Position numbers and translations under genes: made by a program. The notes under the pieces are model-generated. The model was not told where the DNA came from and made no database searches. It saw only the letters and a program-made list of their open reading frames with translations. A stretch of DNA of 64,000 nt. It comes from Hyphomicrobiales bacterium (GTDB lineage: Bacteria; Pseudomonadota; Alphaproteobacteria; Rhizobiales; Rhizobiaceae). The stretch is taken from the NCBI GenBank assembly GCA_900473745.1, contig UCMW01000005.1, positions 124,358 to 188,357 on the forward strand, written 5' to 3'. Below, one piece after another: positions 28,415 to 36,503 of the stretch. Numbering within the stretch: the first letter of the stretch is position 1; each line of letters starts with the position of its first letter.

Positions 28415-29431
28415 ATGACGCTTAAATCTCCACCACCGGACTGGATTGGAACGACGGATGCCGGACAGGACTTTGTTCTGATCCACGGCATGGTCATGGC
28501 TCCTTCTTTCTGGCAGGCATACGCGCCGGAAATTGTCCGTCATGGGCGTTCGGCGGCTTATCCGCTCCCCGGACACCACCCGTGGATGCTCGATACACCG
28601 GGTCAGCTCATCACACCCCGCGAAGTGGCAGATGCCTATGCGGCAGCGATCCGTCGCGATTTTGGCGGCCGTCCTGTCAACCTGATCGGACACTCGACCG
28701 GCGGTTTCGTCTCCCTGCTTTTTGCTCTTCACTATCCGGAATTGGTAAAGTCGATCACGCTGATCGGTGCCTTCGCCTGCGGAAGGTTCGAAGGACAGGA
28801 GCGGCTGCCCGCGCGACTGCTGCGGGTTCCGCGCGTCGGCGCATTCCTGTTCACCCAGTTCTTCAGAAGATGGATCGCGACCCAGGAGCAGTTCCGCTGG
28901 GGATCGATCGAATGCGTGTATGACAAGGGATGCCCGTGGCAGGACGACCGCGCGGTCGAGGCCCTGGAAGAAGTGCGCCTCGAACTGTTGCGCGCGCGCC
29001 CGGAAGACATTGCCGCCTGCATCCGCTTCATGTCTACGACAACGCTGGTCAAGGATCTGCCGCGCATCACGGCTCCGGTCTTGAACCTTGTCGGAGCAAA
29101 TGACGCGATCGTGCCGCCCGCCCATCAGCTTCGCGTGTCGAAATTACTGCCGCAGGCACAGACCGTGATCCTGCGCAATTGCGGCCACCTTCCTATGGTC
29201 GAACACCAGGCCCGTACAGATCAGGCGATCTCCGCGTTTCTCTATGGTCTTTCAATGACGTCCGTCTCGTCGGCCCCGATCACACGTGTCGCGCGGCGCA
29301 TCTCGACTGTTGCCGGCCTGCATCGGCTTCTCGGCGGCCTGACATCGCCGATGGAACAAACGTCCAGCCATCGCGTTCAACCGGCACAAGACTGGAATTT
29401 CCACCACGGCTTAGGAGAGGGCCCCCAATGA
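28415..29431 (+). CDS. Alpha/beta-fold hydrolase
   Basis: A 338-residue protein. HG of the oxyanion loop is in FVLIHGMVMAP, the nucleophile elbow is GHSTGG (Ser94), an acid follows in NLVGANDAIVPP, and the catalytic His in NCGHLPMVEH. This complete set fits an esterase, lipase or C-C hydrolase. A C-terminal extension of about 60 residues has no clear fold. ATG 28415 follows CGAGG; a TTG 28 codons upstream is open but unlikely. The stop overlaps the ATG of the next small gene (ATGA), so they are coupled. Confidence 0.88.
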   Translation: MTLKSPPPDWIGTTDAGQDFVLIHGMVMAPSFWQAYAPEIVRHGRSAAYPLPGHHPWMLDTPGQLITPREVADAYAAAIRRDFGGRPVNLIGHSTGGFVSLLFALHYPELVKSITLIGAFACGRFEGQERLPARLLRVPRVGAFLFTQFFRRWIATQEQFRWGSIECVYDKGCPWQDDRAVEALEEVRLELLRARPEDIAACIRFMSTTTLVKDLPRITAPVLNLVGANDAIVPPAHQLRVSKLLPQAQTVILRNCGHLPMVEHQARTDQAISAFLYGLSMTSVSSAPITRVARRISTVAGLHRLLGGLTSPMEQTSSHRVQPAQDWNFHHGLGEGPQ

Positions 29432-29580
29432 GTACCATTCTCATCGTCATTCTAATTCTGCTGCTGATCGGCGCACTGCCGAACTGGGGTCATAGCCGCA
29501 GCTGGGGCTACGGCCCGTCGGGAGGCTTGGGCCTCGTACTTCTCATCCTCATCATCCTGATGTTGATGGGCCGCATTTGA
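29428..29580 (+). CDS. DUF3309 family small membrane protein
   Basis: A 50-residue protein with two hydrophobic segments (residues 4-18 and 32-48) joined by a polar, Trp/Gly-rich loop (NWGHSRSWGYGPSGG). This is the layout of the DUF3309 family found in many alphaproteobacteria; its function is unknown. A strong AGGAGAGG (29413-29420) precedes the ATG, which overlaps the hydrolase stop. Confidence 0.88.
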   Translation: MSTILIVILILLLIGALPNWGHSRSWGYGPSGGLGLVLLILIILMLMGRI

Positions 29581-29622
29581 CCTGAAGTGAACATCCAACT
29601 CGACGTGAAAAGGTATAAGACG

Positions 29623-29880
29623 ATGATGAAAAAGACCCTTCTGGCAATCGCATTGATCGCTCCTCTGGCATCCTGCACGGCCACCGAACGTGGCGCTGGC
29701 ATCGGTGCCGCCTCCGGTGCCATCATCGGTGGCGTTGCCACCGGTAACGTCCGTGGCGCAGCCGTCGGTGCAGCCGTCGGCGGTGTTGCCGGCGCTCTCA
29801 TCGGCAACTCTCAGGAACGTGCCGGTTACTGCGTCTATCGCGACCGCTACGGCCGCACCTACGAAGCACGTTGCCGCTAA
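29623..29880 (+). CDS. Glycine-zipper lipoprotein-like protein
   Basis: An 85-residue protein. The N terminus is a lipoprotein signal with the lipobox LASC (Cys18). A glycine-zipper stretch follows (GAGIGAASGAIIGG, then GAAVGAAVGGVAGALIG), which can form a helical hairpin in a membrane. The C terminus has a Cys pair in YCVYRDRYGRTYEARCR. ATG 29623 is chosen; an upstream in-frame ATG adds 12 polar residues that would spoil the signal peptide. It lies 42 bases downstream of the DUF3309 gene and is followed by a strong terminator. Confidence 0.9.
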   Translation: MMKKTLLAIALIAPLASCTATERGAGIGAASGAIIGGVATGNVRGAAVGAAVGGVAGALIGNSQERAGYCVYRDRYGRTYEARCR

Positions 29881-29893
29881 CAGGCATATCTGC

Positions 29894-29931
29894 AAAAAAG
29901 CCGCCGAACCCTAGGTTCGGCGGCTTTTTTT
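29894..29931. terminator. Strong intrinsic terminator
   Basis: A 16-base near-perfect stem (AAAAAGCCGCCGAACC and complement) with a CTA loop, flanked by A-runs and T-runs. It ends the hydrolase/DUF3309/glycine-zipper unit and could act in both directions. Confidence 0.92.
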
Positions 29932-29961
29932 GTGCGCGGAATTAACTTCTCGATCAAATCC

Positions 29962-30018
29962 GGAACGAATCAACGACGAATCGCGGACTGAGCAGTCTCC
30001 CCGGTTTGTTCACCGCTA
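29962..30018. repeat. 57-bp intergenic repeat, copy 2
   Basis: Starts with GGAACGAATCAACGACGAAT and ends with TTTGTTCACCGCTA; see copy 1 at 28216-28272. Its middle contains a small inverted repeat (GACTG-AG-CAGTC) that copy 1 lacks. Confidence 0.75.
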
Positions 30019-30063
30019 GATATTGTTGAATAACAATTGCTTAACCATAGAGCGCGGTGGATA

Positions 30064-30101
30064 TTAAGAATTTTCCCGACAACGAAGACGACAATTCTTA
30101 A
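30064..30101. repeat. Inverted repeat with 9-base perfect arms
   Basis: TTAAGAATT (30064-30072) and AATTCTTAA (30093-30101) are perfect inverted copies with 20 bases between. A smaller one, ATTGTT-GAAT-AACAAT, lies at 30022-30037. Neither is followed by a T-run. Confidence 0.65.
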
Positions 30102-30217
30102 CGGCCTCAGATCTCCCGTCGGATTTCGGTATGCAACGCAGTCTTGAGATCGTTCACGCCACAGAAACGCAGGAGGCCGGCACTAGGCCGGCCCCGAGGC
30201 GAAACACTTATGGTCTC

Positions 30218-30943
30218 TCAGACGAAGAACTGGCCACCATTTGCCGATATCGTCGATCCCGTAATGAAACCGGCATCATCCGAAGCGAGGAAGACAACGC
30301 AGCGCGCGATTTCTTCAGGTTCGCCAAGCCTGCCGACCGGGATCTGCGGGATGATACGCTCGTTGAGCACCTTCTCAGGGATCGCGCGCACCATTTCCGT
30401 GCCGATATAACCGGGGCAAATGGCATTGACCGTGATACCCTTGGCAGCACCTTCCTGCGCCAGCGCCTTGGTAAAGCCGAGGTCACCCGCCTTGGCGGCA
30501 GAGTAGTTTGCCTGGCCCATCTGGCCCTTCTGGCCATTGATCGACGAGATGTTGATGACGCGCCCGAAACTGCGGTCGCGCATGCCGGTCCAGACCGGAT
30601 GAGTCATGTTGAAGAGGCCCGTGAGATTCGTATTGATGACCTCGTTCCATTGGTCCGGCGTCATCTTGTGGAACATGGCGTCCCGCGTGATCCCGGCATT
30701 GTTGACCAGCACTTCGACCGGACCGAGCGCGGACTCGACGGCAGCGATACCATCGACGCAGGACTGGTAATTGGAGACATCCCATTTGAAGACCGGAATG
30801 CCGGTCTCCGCCTCGAAAGCCTTTGCCTTTTCCTCGTTTCCGGCGAAGTTCGCGGCCACCGTGTAGCCCGCATTCTTCAGAGCGATCGAAATCGCAGCAC
30901 CAATGCCGCGCGTACCGCCGGTTACCAAAGCGACTCTGCTCAT
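30218..30943 (-). CDS. phbB: Acetoacetyl-CoA reductase
   Basis: A 241-residue SDR that reduces acetoacetyl-CoA to (R)-3-hydroxybutyryl-CoA for PHB synthesis. NADPH motif TGGTRGIG (8-15), NNAG (81-84), and the active residues in NISSINGQKGQMGQANYSAA (Tyr147, Lys151). The block PGYIGTEMV and the end GSTISANGGQF are characteristic of PhaB. It lies 150 bases downstream of phbA in the same direction, so the two likely form an operon. Confidence 0.95.
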   Translation of the reverse strand: MSRVALVTGGTRGIGAAISIALKNAGYTVAANFAGNEEKAKAFEAETGIPVFKWDVSNYQSCVDGIAAVESALGPVEVLVNNAGITRDAMFHKMTPDQWNEVINTNLTGLFNMTHPVWTGMRDRSFGRVINISSINGQKGQMGQANYSAAKAGDLGFTKALAQEGAAKGITVNAICPGYIGTEMVRAIPEKVLNERIIPQIPVGRLGEPEEIARCVVFLASDDAGFITGSTISANGGQFFV

Positions 30944-31093
30944 GCTGTCCTCCCCGTTTTTTCTGTATGGGTGCCCGTCTGGATCAACCGCTGCGGTTCC
31001 CGTCGCAACGGCACGCCTTCGCCATCCCGGCTTCAGACCGGGACAGAGCTTTGTGATGTCAATGATGAGTCGGTGCCATCCTGGCTGCCCGGA

Positions 31094-32275
31094 TCAGTAG
31101 GCCTCGAGGCACATGGCAACGCCCATGCCGCCGCCGATGCAGAGCGTGGCGAGACCCTTCTTGGCGCCGCGACGCTTCATTTCGAACATAAGCGTGTTGA
31201 GGATGCGCGCACCTGATGCGCCGACCGGATGGCCGATGGCAATCGCGCCACCATTGACGTTGACGATCGACGTATCCCAGCCGAGGTCCTTGTTGACGGC
31301 GCAGGCCTGCGCCGCGAAGGCCTCATTGGCTTCGACGAGATCAAGATCGGAGATCTTCCAACCGGCCTTTTCGAGCGCCTTGCGCGAAGCGGGGATCGGG
31401 CCTGTGCCCATGATCTTCGGGTCGACGCCGGCGGTGGCCCAGGAGACGATCCGGGCGAGCGGCGCGATGCCACGACGCGATGCCTCTGCCTCGGTCATCA
31501 GCAAAGCTGCAGCCGCACCGTCATTGAGGCCGGATGCATTGCCGGCCGTGACCGAGCCTTCCTTGTCGAAGGCCGGCTTGAGCTTCTGCATGCTTTCAAG
31601 TGTGGCACCGTGGCGGATGTATTCGTCCTGATCGACGGTGACGTCACCCTTGCGACCCGGCACGATCACCGAAACGATTTCGTCCTTGAAGCGGCCGGCG
31701 AGCTGGGCGGCCTCCGCCTTGTTCTGCGACGCGACCGCGAATGCGTCCTGCTCGTCACGGGTCAGCTGCCACTGACGGGCCACGTTTTCCGCCGTGGTCC
31801 CCATGTGATAACCGTAAAAGGCGTCCGTCAGGCCGTCCTTGATCATGGTGTCGATCATCTTCATGTCGCCCATCTTGGTGCCGTTGCGCAGATGCGCGCA
31901 ATGCGGCGCCATGGACATGGATTCCTGGCCGCCGGCAATGATGATCTTCGCATCACCGGTTGCGATCTGCTGCATGCCGATGGCAACCGCGCGCAGGCCC
32001 GAGCCGCAGAGCTGGTTCAGCCCCCATGCCGTGGCTTCCTGCGGAATGCCGGCCTTCATGGCGGCCTGACGAGCCGGGTTCTGACCCTGGCCTGCTGTCA
32101 GGATCTGGCCGAGAATCACTTCGTCGACTTCCGCCGCCTCGACGCCAGCGCGCTCCAGCACAGCCTTGATGGCGATTGCGCCGAGATCATGCGCCGCGAC
32201 GGACGCCAGCGCCCCGTTGAAGGATCCGACCGGGGTTCTGGCAGCGCTCGCGATGACGATGGACGGGGTGCTCAT
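31094..32275 (-). CDS. phbA: Acetyl-CoA acetyltransferase (beta-ketothiolase)
   Basis: A 393-residue biosynthetic thiolase that condenses two acetyl-CoA. The acylated Cys90 is in [12 protein letters not shown], the catalytic His in [12 protein letters not shown], and the second Cys in [11 protein letters not shown]. The length equals that of PhaA. The start MSTPSIVIA is chosen; the frame upstream is not conserved in character. It is divergent from phaR. The PHB synthase gene phaC is not in the window. Confidence 0.96.
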   Translation of the reverse strand: MSTPSIVIASAARTPVGSFNGALASVAAHDLGAIAIKAVLERAGVEAAEVDEVILGQILTAGQGQNPARQAAMKAGIPQEATAWGLNQLCGSGLRAVAIGMQQIATGDAKIIIAGGQESMSMAPHCAHLRNGTKMGDMKMIDTMIKDGLTDAFYGYHMGTTAENVARQWQLTRDEQDAFAVASQNKAEAAQLAGRFKDEIVSVIVPGRKGDVTVDQDEYIRHGATLESMQKLKPAFDKEGSVTAGNASGLNDGAAAALLMTEAEASRRGIAPLARIVSWATAGVDPKIMGTGPIPASRKALEKAGWKISDLDLVEANEAFAAQACAVNKDLGWDTSIVNVNGGAIAIGHPVGASGARILNTLMFEMKRRGAKKGLATLCIGGGMGVAMCLEAY

Positions 32276-32499
32276 GGACGTCTCCTCGGGTTTTATGATT
32301 GAGAAGAAACTGACAAAGACTGTCGTCGGTGTCAAACAGGATAAAACCTGCCGTCTCGTTCTTTGGTTGCGCTTGCCTGTCTTTCGTCAAATGCCGATCC
32401 TGCATCGCACAAAGAGATTGTCACCGGACTGAATTTGCGCTTACACTCCTCCCCGGGAAGAGCAAAAACAATCAGAAAACGACGGGTTAGGAGACCGAA
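32276..32499. promoter_or_regulatory. phbA-phaR divergent control region
   Basis: 224 bases that must contain both promoters. PhaR proteins are known to bind TGC-rich sites; CTGCATCGCAC near 32400-32410 resembles a CTGC-N3-GCA site with one mismatch, and TTGCGC is repeated nearby. The assignment is inferred only. Confidence 0.35.
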
Positions 32500-33078
32500 A
32501 TGGCAAAAGCCGATGGCGAAATCGTTATCAAGAAATACGCCAATCGACGCCTCTACAACACCGGCACGAGCACCTATGTCACCCTTGAGGACTTGGCCAA
32601 AATGGTCAAGAAAGGGGAGGATTTCCTGGTGCAGGATGCCAAGTCCGGTGACGACATCACGCATTCAGTTCTGACCCAGATCATCTTCGAACAGGAATCC
32701 AAGACCGGCAACACGCTGCTGCCGATCTCTTTCCTGCGACAGCTCATCAGCTACTACGGCGACCAGATGCAGATGGTCGTTCCAAGCTTTCTCGAACATT
32801 CGATGAAGGCCTTCACCGAGCAGCAGACCCAGATGCGCGAGCAGATGACCAAGGCCTTTGGCGACCATCCGCTGTCGAAGAACCTGCAGATGCCGATACA
32901 ACTGATGGAAGAGCAGGTGAAGCGCAACACCGAAATGTTCCAGCAGGCGATGCAGATGTTCTCTCCCTTCCTCGGCGGCCAGCAGCCGGCCAAGGAGACG
33001 AAGAAGGCGGAAGCCAAGGATATCGACGAACTGAAGGAACAGTTGCGCTCCCTGCAGAATAAGCTCGACAACCTCTGA
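32500..33078 (+). CDS. phaR: Polyhydroxyalkanoate synthesis regulator PhaR
   Basis: A 192-residue protein. The N-terminal PHB-accumulation regulatory domain (residues about 9-68) contains IKKYANRRLYNTGTSTYVTLEDLAKMV. The second PHB-binding region follows (QMVVPSFLEHSMKAFTEQQ), then an amphipathic tail ending in a coiled-coil-like DIDELKEQLRSLQNKLDNL. PhaR represses phasin and PHB genes and is released by PHB; in Sinorhizobium the homologue AniA also affects carbon flow and exopolysaccharide. TTAGGAGAC precedes the ATG. A terminator follows. Confidence 0.95.
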   Translation: MAKADGEIVIKKYANRRLYNTGTSTYVTLEDLAKMVKKGEDFLVQDAKSGDDITHSVLTQIIFEQESKTGNTLLPISFLRQLISYYGDQMQMVVPSFLEHSMKAFTEQQTQMREQMTKAFGDHPLSKNLQMPIQLMEEQVKRNTEMFQQAMQMFSPFLGGQQPAKETKKAEAKDIDELKEQLRSLQNKLDNL

Positions 33079-33085
33079 ATGGATG

Positions 33086-33108
33086 AAGGCCCCGCAAGGG
33101 GCCTTTTT
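33086..33108 (+). terminator. Intrinsic terminator after phaR
   Basis: AAGGCCCC and GGGGCCTT with a GCAA loop, followed by TTT on the plus strand; eight bases after the stop codon. Confidence 0.88.
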
Positions 33109-33119
33109 GATGGGAAAAC

Positions 33120-33515
33120 TCAGAGCCCGATCGACACATCCCGGCCTGCAGCCCGGTTCGAGATCGTAAAGCCTGCGACGACATCGATGAAGGCGATCAC
33201 CATCACGCTGAAGAAGAGCTGTGTGGCCGCATCGCGCACGAGCAGAAATTCCACGAGGAACCCGACAAAAACCAGCATCGACAGCATGTGGTTCATCAGT
33301 GAGCCACGGCTGCTGAGCGTGGATTTCAGCATCTCGAAAAACAGGCAGATGAGAGCGGCGAGGATCACGAGATCCCCCAGCGTCATCGTCCACACGGCCC
33401 CGGACAGCATCGGAACGGTCATGATCACACCGGAAAAGGCGGTGATCCCGCTACCGAGCATGACGGCATTGTAGAAGATGAAGGGGACGATCATCAGCGG
33501 TACGGCAATCAGCAT
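33120..33515 (-). CDS. Small integral membrane protein, unknown function
   Basis: A 131-residue protein with four hydrophobic segments (about 2-22, 28-52, 68-90 and 95-118). The first part holds a short conserved-looking FIFYNAVML. I do not recognise a family with certainty. ATG 33515 follows AGAGGATCCCGC; the frame upstream is hydrophilic. It is convergent with phaR. Confidence 0.78.
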   Translation of the reverse strand: MLIAVPLMIVPFIFYNAVMLGSGITAFSGVIMTVPMLSGAVWTMTLGDLVILAALICLFFEMLKSTLSSRGSLMNHMLSMLVFVGFLVEFLLVRDAATQLFFSVMVIAFIDVVAGFTISNRAAGRDVSIGL

Positions 33516-33600
33516 GCGGGATCCTCTTTGGCACTGCGACCCCGTCAGGATCGACAGCAATCAGCCGCACGATTTAACTATGCCTAATGCGAAATGAAAA

Positions 33601-33620
33601 GGCCGGCGCAAGCGCCGGCC
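33601..33620 (-). terminator. Intrinsic terminator after rpmF
   Basis: A GC-rich near-perfect palindrome (GGCCGGCGC and GCGCCGGCC) followed on the minus strand by TTTTCATTT. It begins 30 bases after the rpmF stop. Confidence 0.85.
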
Positions 33621-33649
33621 CTTCGAAACATCCAGTCAAAGCGCAGAAA

Positions 33650-33835
33650 TTATGCGCTTTCCTTCGGCGTCAGAACCTGGCGGCCGCGATACATACCGGT
33701 CTTCAGATCGATATGGTGCGGACGGCGCAGTTCGCCGGAGTTCTTGTCTTCGACATAGGTCGATGCCTTCAGCGCGTCAGCAGAGCGGCGCATACCGCGC
33801 TTGGACGGGCTTGTTTTTCTTTTTGGTACAGCCAT
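33650..33835 (-). CDS. rpmF: 50S ribosomal protein L32
   Basis: A 61-residue basic protein with the L32 start [18 protein letters not shown] and the conserved [14 protein letters not shown] block. The zinc-binding cysteines of some L32 forms are absent, as is normal in alphaproteobacteria. It lies 156 bases downstream of the GST gene in the same direction. Confidence 0.97.
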   Translation of the reverse strand: MAVPKRKTSPSKRGMRRSADALKASTYVEDKNSGELRRPHHIDLKTGMYRGRQVLTPKESA

Positions 33836-33991
33836 TTTCGTTACTCCACGTGACGGGCAAGACGGATTTATGCGGCCTCGATGAGGCCGGACAGAACCCG
33901 TCTCGAACTCGGAATTTGGCGGGCTTATACATGCCCGAAGTGGGTTTGACCAGTCCCCAGGTCACTTTTTTCGAATCCGGCACAAGGCCGA

Positions 33992-34639
33992 TCAGGCCTC
34001 GTCCTCGGGCACGATCCAAGGTTCTGCCAGCGCTGCCTCTTCCCAGGCCCGCCAGGCCGGATGCGCATGCATCGCATCCATATAGGCGATCGTCTCGGCA
34101 TTGCGAACCAGATCATAGGCGCGGAAGCGATTGACGACCGGTGCGAACATGGCGTCGGCCGCGGAGAATGCACCAAACAGGAAGGGACCACCGGAGCGTT
34201 GAAGCATCTCGCGCCAAATCGCTTCGATGCGAGCAACATCGGCCATTACGCCCTCGGGCAGCGCGATCGCCTTGACCGGCCGGCGCAGGTTCATCGGGCA
34301 GGCACCACGCAGAGCCCGAAAGCCCGACAGCATTTCCATGGAGATGGAGCGCGCCAGCGAACGGCTTTCGCGGTCGGCAGGCCAGAGCCCGGCATCGGGA
34401 TAGAGCTCTGCAACATATTCGATGATGGCAAGCGATTCCCAGACCCGGACCGTGCCGTGGTGCAACACCGGCACACGCCCGGTCGGCGACAATTCCCGAA
34501 AGCGCGGATGCGTCGCGCCCGGCCCGAACGGAATCAGCTCCTCGCGAAAGGGAATTCCGGCAGCAGTCATTGCGATCCAAGGCCGGAATGACCAGGAGGA
34601 ATAATTCTTGTTGGCGATATAGAGGGTCAGTCCGTCCAT
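33992..34639 (-). CDS. Glutathione S-transferase family protein
   Basis: A 215-residue protein. The thioredoxin-like N-terminal domain begins LTLYIANKNYSSWSFRPW, a pattern typical of one bacterial GST group with the catalytic Ser in NYSSWS. The glutathione-binding GRVPVLHHG and ESLAIIEYVAELYPD follow, then an all-helical C-terminal domain (GAFSAADAMFAPVVNRF). The substrate is unknown. The start MDGLTLYI is chosen; upstream codons lack family character. It lies 71 bases downstream of mtgA. Confidence 0.92.
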   Translation of the reverse strand: MDGLTLYIANKNYSSWSFRPWIAMTAAGIPFREELIPFGPGATHPRFRELSPTGRVPVLHHGTVRVWESLAIIEYVAELYPDAGLWPADRESRSLARSISMEMLSGFRALRGACPMNLRRPVKAIALPEGVMADVARIEAIWREMLQRSGGPFLFGAFSAADAMFAPVVNRFRAYDLVRNAETIAYMDAMHAHPAWRAWEEAALAEPWIVPEDEA

Positions 34640-34710
34640 GATGCTCTCCGATCGATTGAAGCATACCCTAGACGCATCAACCGCTCTTCGACCAACGAAA
34701 GCTCCTGATC

Positions 34711-35526
34711 TCAATCATAAAGACAGGTGATGTAATCCCCAGACGCGCGGGCCCGACGGTCCACGACGTTGGCCAGGCGCTTGAGACCGGGTCCCGGCTT
34801 GCTTGCCACACGGTCGATCGGATTGGGCAAGGAGACGGCTAGAAGCGCCGCCTGCTGACGGCTGAGCTTTGCGGCAGACGTCTTGAAGTGATAGCGCGCG
34901 GCAGCCTCGATCCCGTAGATACCAGGACCCCATTCCGCGACATTGAGATAGATCTCCATCATCCGCTGCTTGGGCCAGACGGCATCAGCCGCCATGGCAA
35001 GCGGCAGCTCCAGGCCCTTGCGGACAAAGGATCGGCCGTTCCACAGGAAAAGGTTCTTCGCCGTCTGCATCGGGATGGTGCTCGCGCCCCGCGTCGCCTC
35101 CCCGGCCATGGCATCGTCGATGACCGACTGCAGCTGGTTCCAGTCGACCCCACCATGAGCGCAGAACTGCCCGTCCTCGGACATCATCACGGCGCGCACG
35201 ACATTCGGGGAGATGTCCTCGAAATCAACCCATTGGCGGTCATAACCCTGCAGGGTTGCGAGATCCGCCAGCATTAGGGTCGAGACCGGCCTGACCAACT
35301 CCACGCGATACAGCAGGATCAGCACATAGGGTCCGACGAGCAACAGAAGCAGAGCAATCAGCACGGCCCGAATGATCCGGGGCCGCCGTCTCCGCTCCTG
35401 CGCCGGCGCAACCTGCTCGTCTTGCTCCAATGCCTCGACTTCCAGTGTCAATGAGGTGGGTCCATGATCGATGATGCCCCCTCTTAGCGGCCCCGTGACG
35501 AAATGACCAGACGCGCCACGGCCCAC
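34711..35526 (-). CDS. mtgA: Monofunctional peptidoglycan glycosyltransferase
   Basis: A protein of up to 271 residues with one N-terminal membrane segment (about 52-72) and a GT51 domain. The catalytic glutamate is in [16 protein letters not shown], followed by [31 protein letters not shown] and [23 protein letters not shown]. It polymerises lipid II into glycan strands. The start is uncertain: GTG 35526 follows AGAAGG at short spacing, while a TTG at 35451 would remove a non-conserved stretch. It is divergent from ispA. Confidence 0.93.
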   Translation of the reverse strand: MGRGASGHFVTGPLRGGIIDHGPTSLTLEVEALEQDEQVAPAQERRRRPRIIRAVLIALLLLLVGPYVLILLYRVELVRPVSTLMLADLATLQGYDRQWVDFEDISPNVVRAVMMSEDGQFCAHGGVDWNQLQSVIDDAMAGEATRGASTIPMQTAKNLFLWNGRSFVRKGLELPLAMAADAVWPKQRMMEIYLNVAEWGPGIYGIEAAARYHFKTSAAKLSRQQAALLAVSLPNPIDRVASKPGPGLKRLANVVDRRARASGDYITCLYD

Positions 35527-35587
35527 AGGCCTTCTTCAGCGTCAATTTCCCGTTGCCTGACAGGGGGCCGCGTGCCAAATAGCCCGC

Positions 35588-36502
35588 ATGACCAAGAGCG
35601 CCGACACCTTTGAGCAAAGCTTGTCCGCCTATGCCGAGATCGTCGAGGCAAGGCTCGCAACCTTGTTGGACGAGACCCCTCGTCACGCGGAACTGGCGCG
35701 CCCCCGACAACTGATCGAAGCCATGCATTACGGCGCTCTGAATGGCGGAAAACGCCTGCGCCCCTATCTCGTGATGCAGGCGACGCGCCTCTTCGGCGGA
35801 AGCGACGAGGCGGCTCTTCAGGTCGGTTGCGCGCTCGAATGCCTGCACAGCTATTCGCTGGTCCATGACGACCTGCCAGCGATGGATGATGACGACCTGC
35901 GCCGTGGCAAGCCGACCGTGCACAAGAAGTACGACGAAGCGACAGCGATCCTGGCCGGTGATGGCCTGCTGACCTATGCCTTCGACGTTATCGCGTCGCC
36001 GGAAACACCCCTGCCCGATGCGGCCAAGGTCGCGCTGGTGCTCGAGCTTTCACGCGCGGCCGGGATCGGCGGCATGGCGGGTGGCCAGATGCTCGACCTT
36101 GCGGCAGACAAAGACCAGCCCGATGAAGCAGGCATCGTCACGCTCCAGGCGATGAAGACCGGCGCACTCCTGCGCTTCGCCTGCGAGGCCGGTGCGATCA
36201 TTGCAGGCCGCACGCCTGAAGACCGCGATCGCCTGCGACGCTTCGGCGAAATCATCGGCCGCGCCTTCCAGGTGGCCGACGATCTCCTAGATATCACTTC
36301 AGACGCGGCGACCCTCGGCAAGGCGACCGGCAAGGACGCAGCCAAGGGCAAGGCGACCCTCGTCGGCCTCAGGGGCACCGACTGGGCACGCGCCGAACTC
36401 GACCGACTGGTGACTGAAGCCAATGCGCTGCTAAATCCCTATGGCGCCGAGGCTGAGCCGCTGAAGGAAGCCGCCCACTTCATCGCCTACAGGAAAAAAT
36501 AG
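35588..36502 (+). CDS. ispA: Farnesyl diphosphate synthase family protein
   Basis: A 304-residue trans-prenyltransferase. The first Asp-rich motif is DDLPAMD (94-100) with the four-residue spacer of bacterial farnesyl diphosphate synthases; the second is in VADDLLDITSD. GGKRLRPYL and KTGALLRFACEAG are also conserved. It makes C15 (possibly C20) diphosphate for quinones and undecaprenyl carriers. hisC follows after one base, so the two are probably an operon. Confidence 0.94.
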   Translation: MTKSADTFEQSLSAYAEIVEARLATLLDETPRHAELARPRQLIEAMHYGALNGGKRLRPYLVMQATRLFGGSDEAALQVGCALECLHSYSLVHDDLPAMDDDDLRRGKPTVHKKYDEATAILAGDGLLTYAFDVIASPETPLPDAAKVALVLELSRAAGIGGMAGGQMLDLAADKDQPDEAGIVTLQAMKTGALLRFACEAGAIIAGRTPEDRDRLRRFGEIIGRAFQVADDLLDITSDAATLGKATGKDAAKGKATLVGLRGTDWARAELDRLVTEANALLNPYGAEAEPLKEAAHFIAYRKK

Positions 36503-36503
36503 T

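Larger units (their letters stand above)
29881..30217. other. Structured intergenic region after the glycine-zipper gene
   Basis: 337 bases between two convergent transcription units. In order it holds a strong terminator (29894-29931), copy 2 of the 57-bp repeat (29962-30018), a small inverted repeat (30022-30037), a 9-base-arm inverted repeat (30064-30101), and a GC-rich hairpin close to phbB (about 30176-30194). No convincing ORF lies in it. Confidence 0.6.

Noticed and set aside
28295..29125. A 276-codon open frame opposite the alpha/beta hydrolase
   Set aside because: The plus-strand frame has a complete catalytic triad; this one has no recognised motif.
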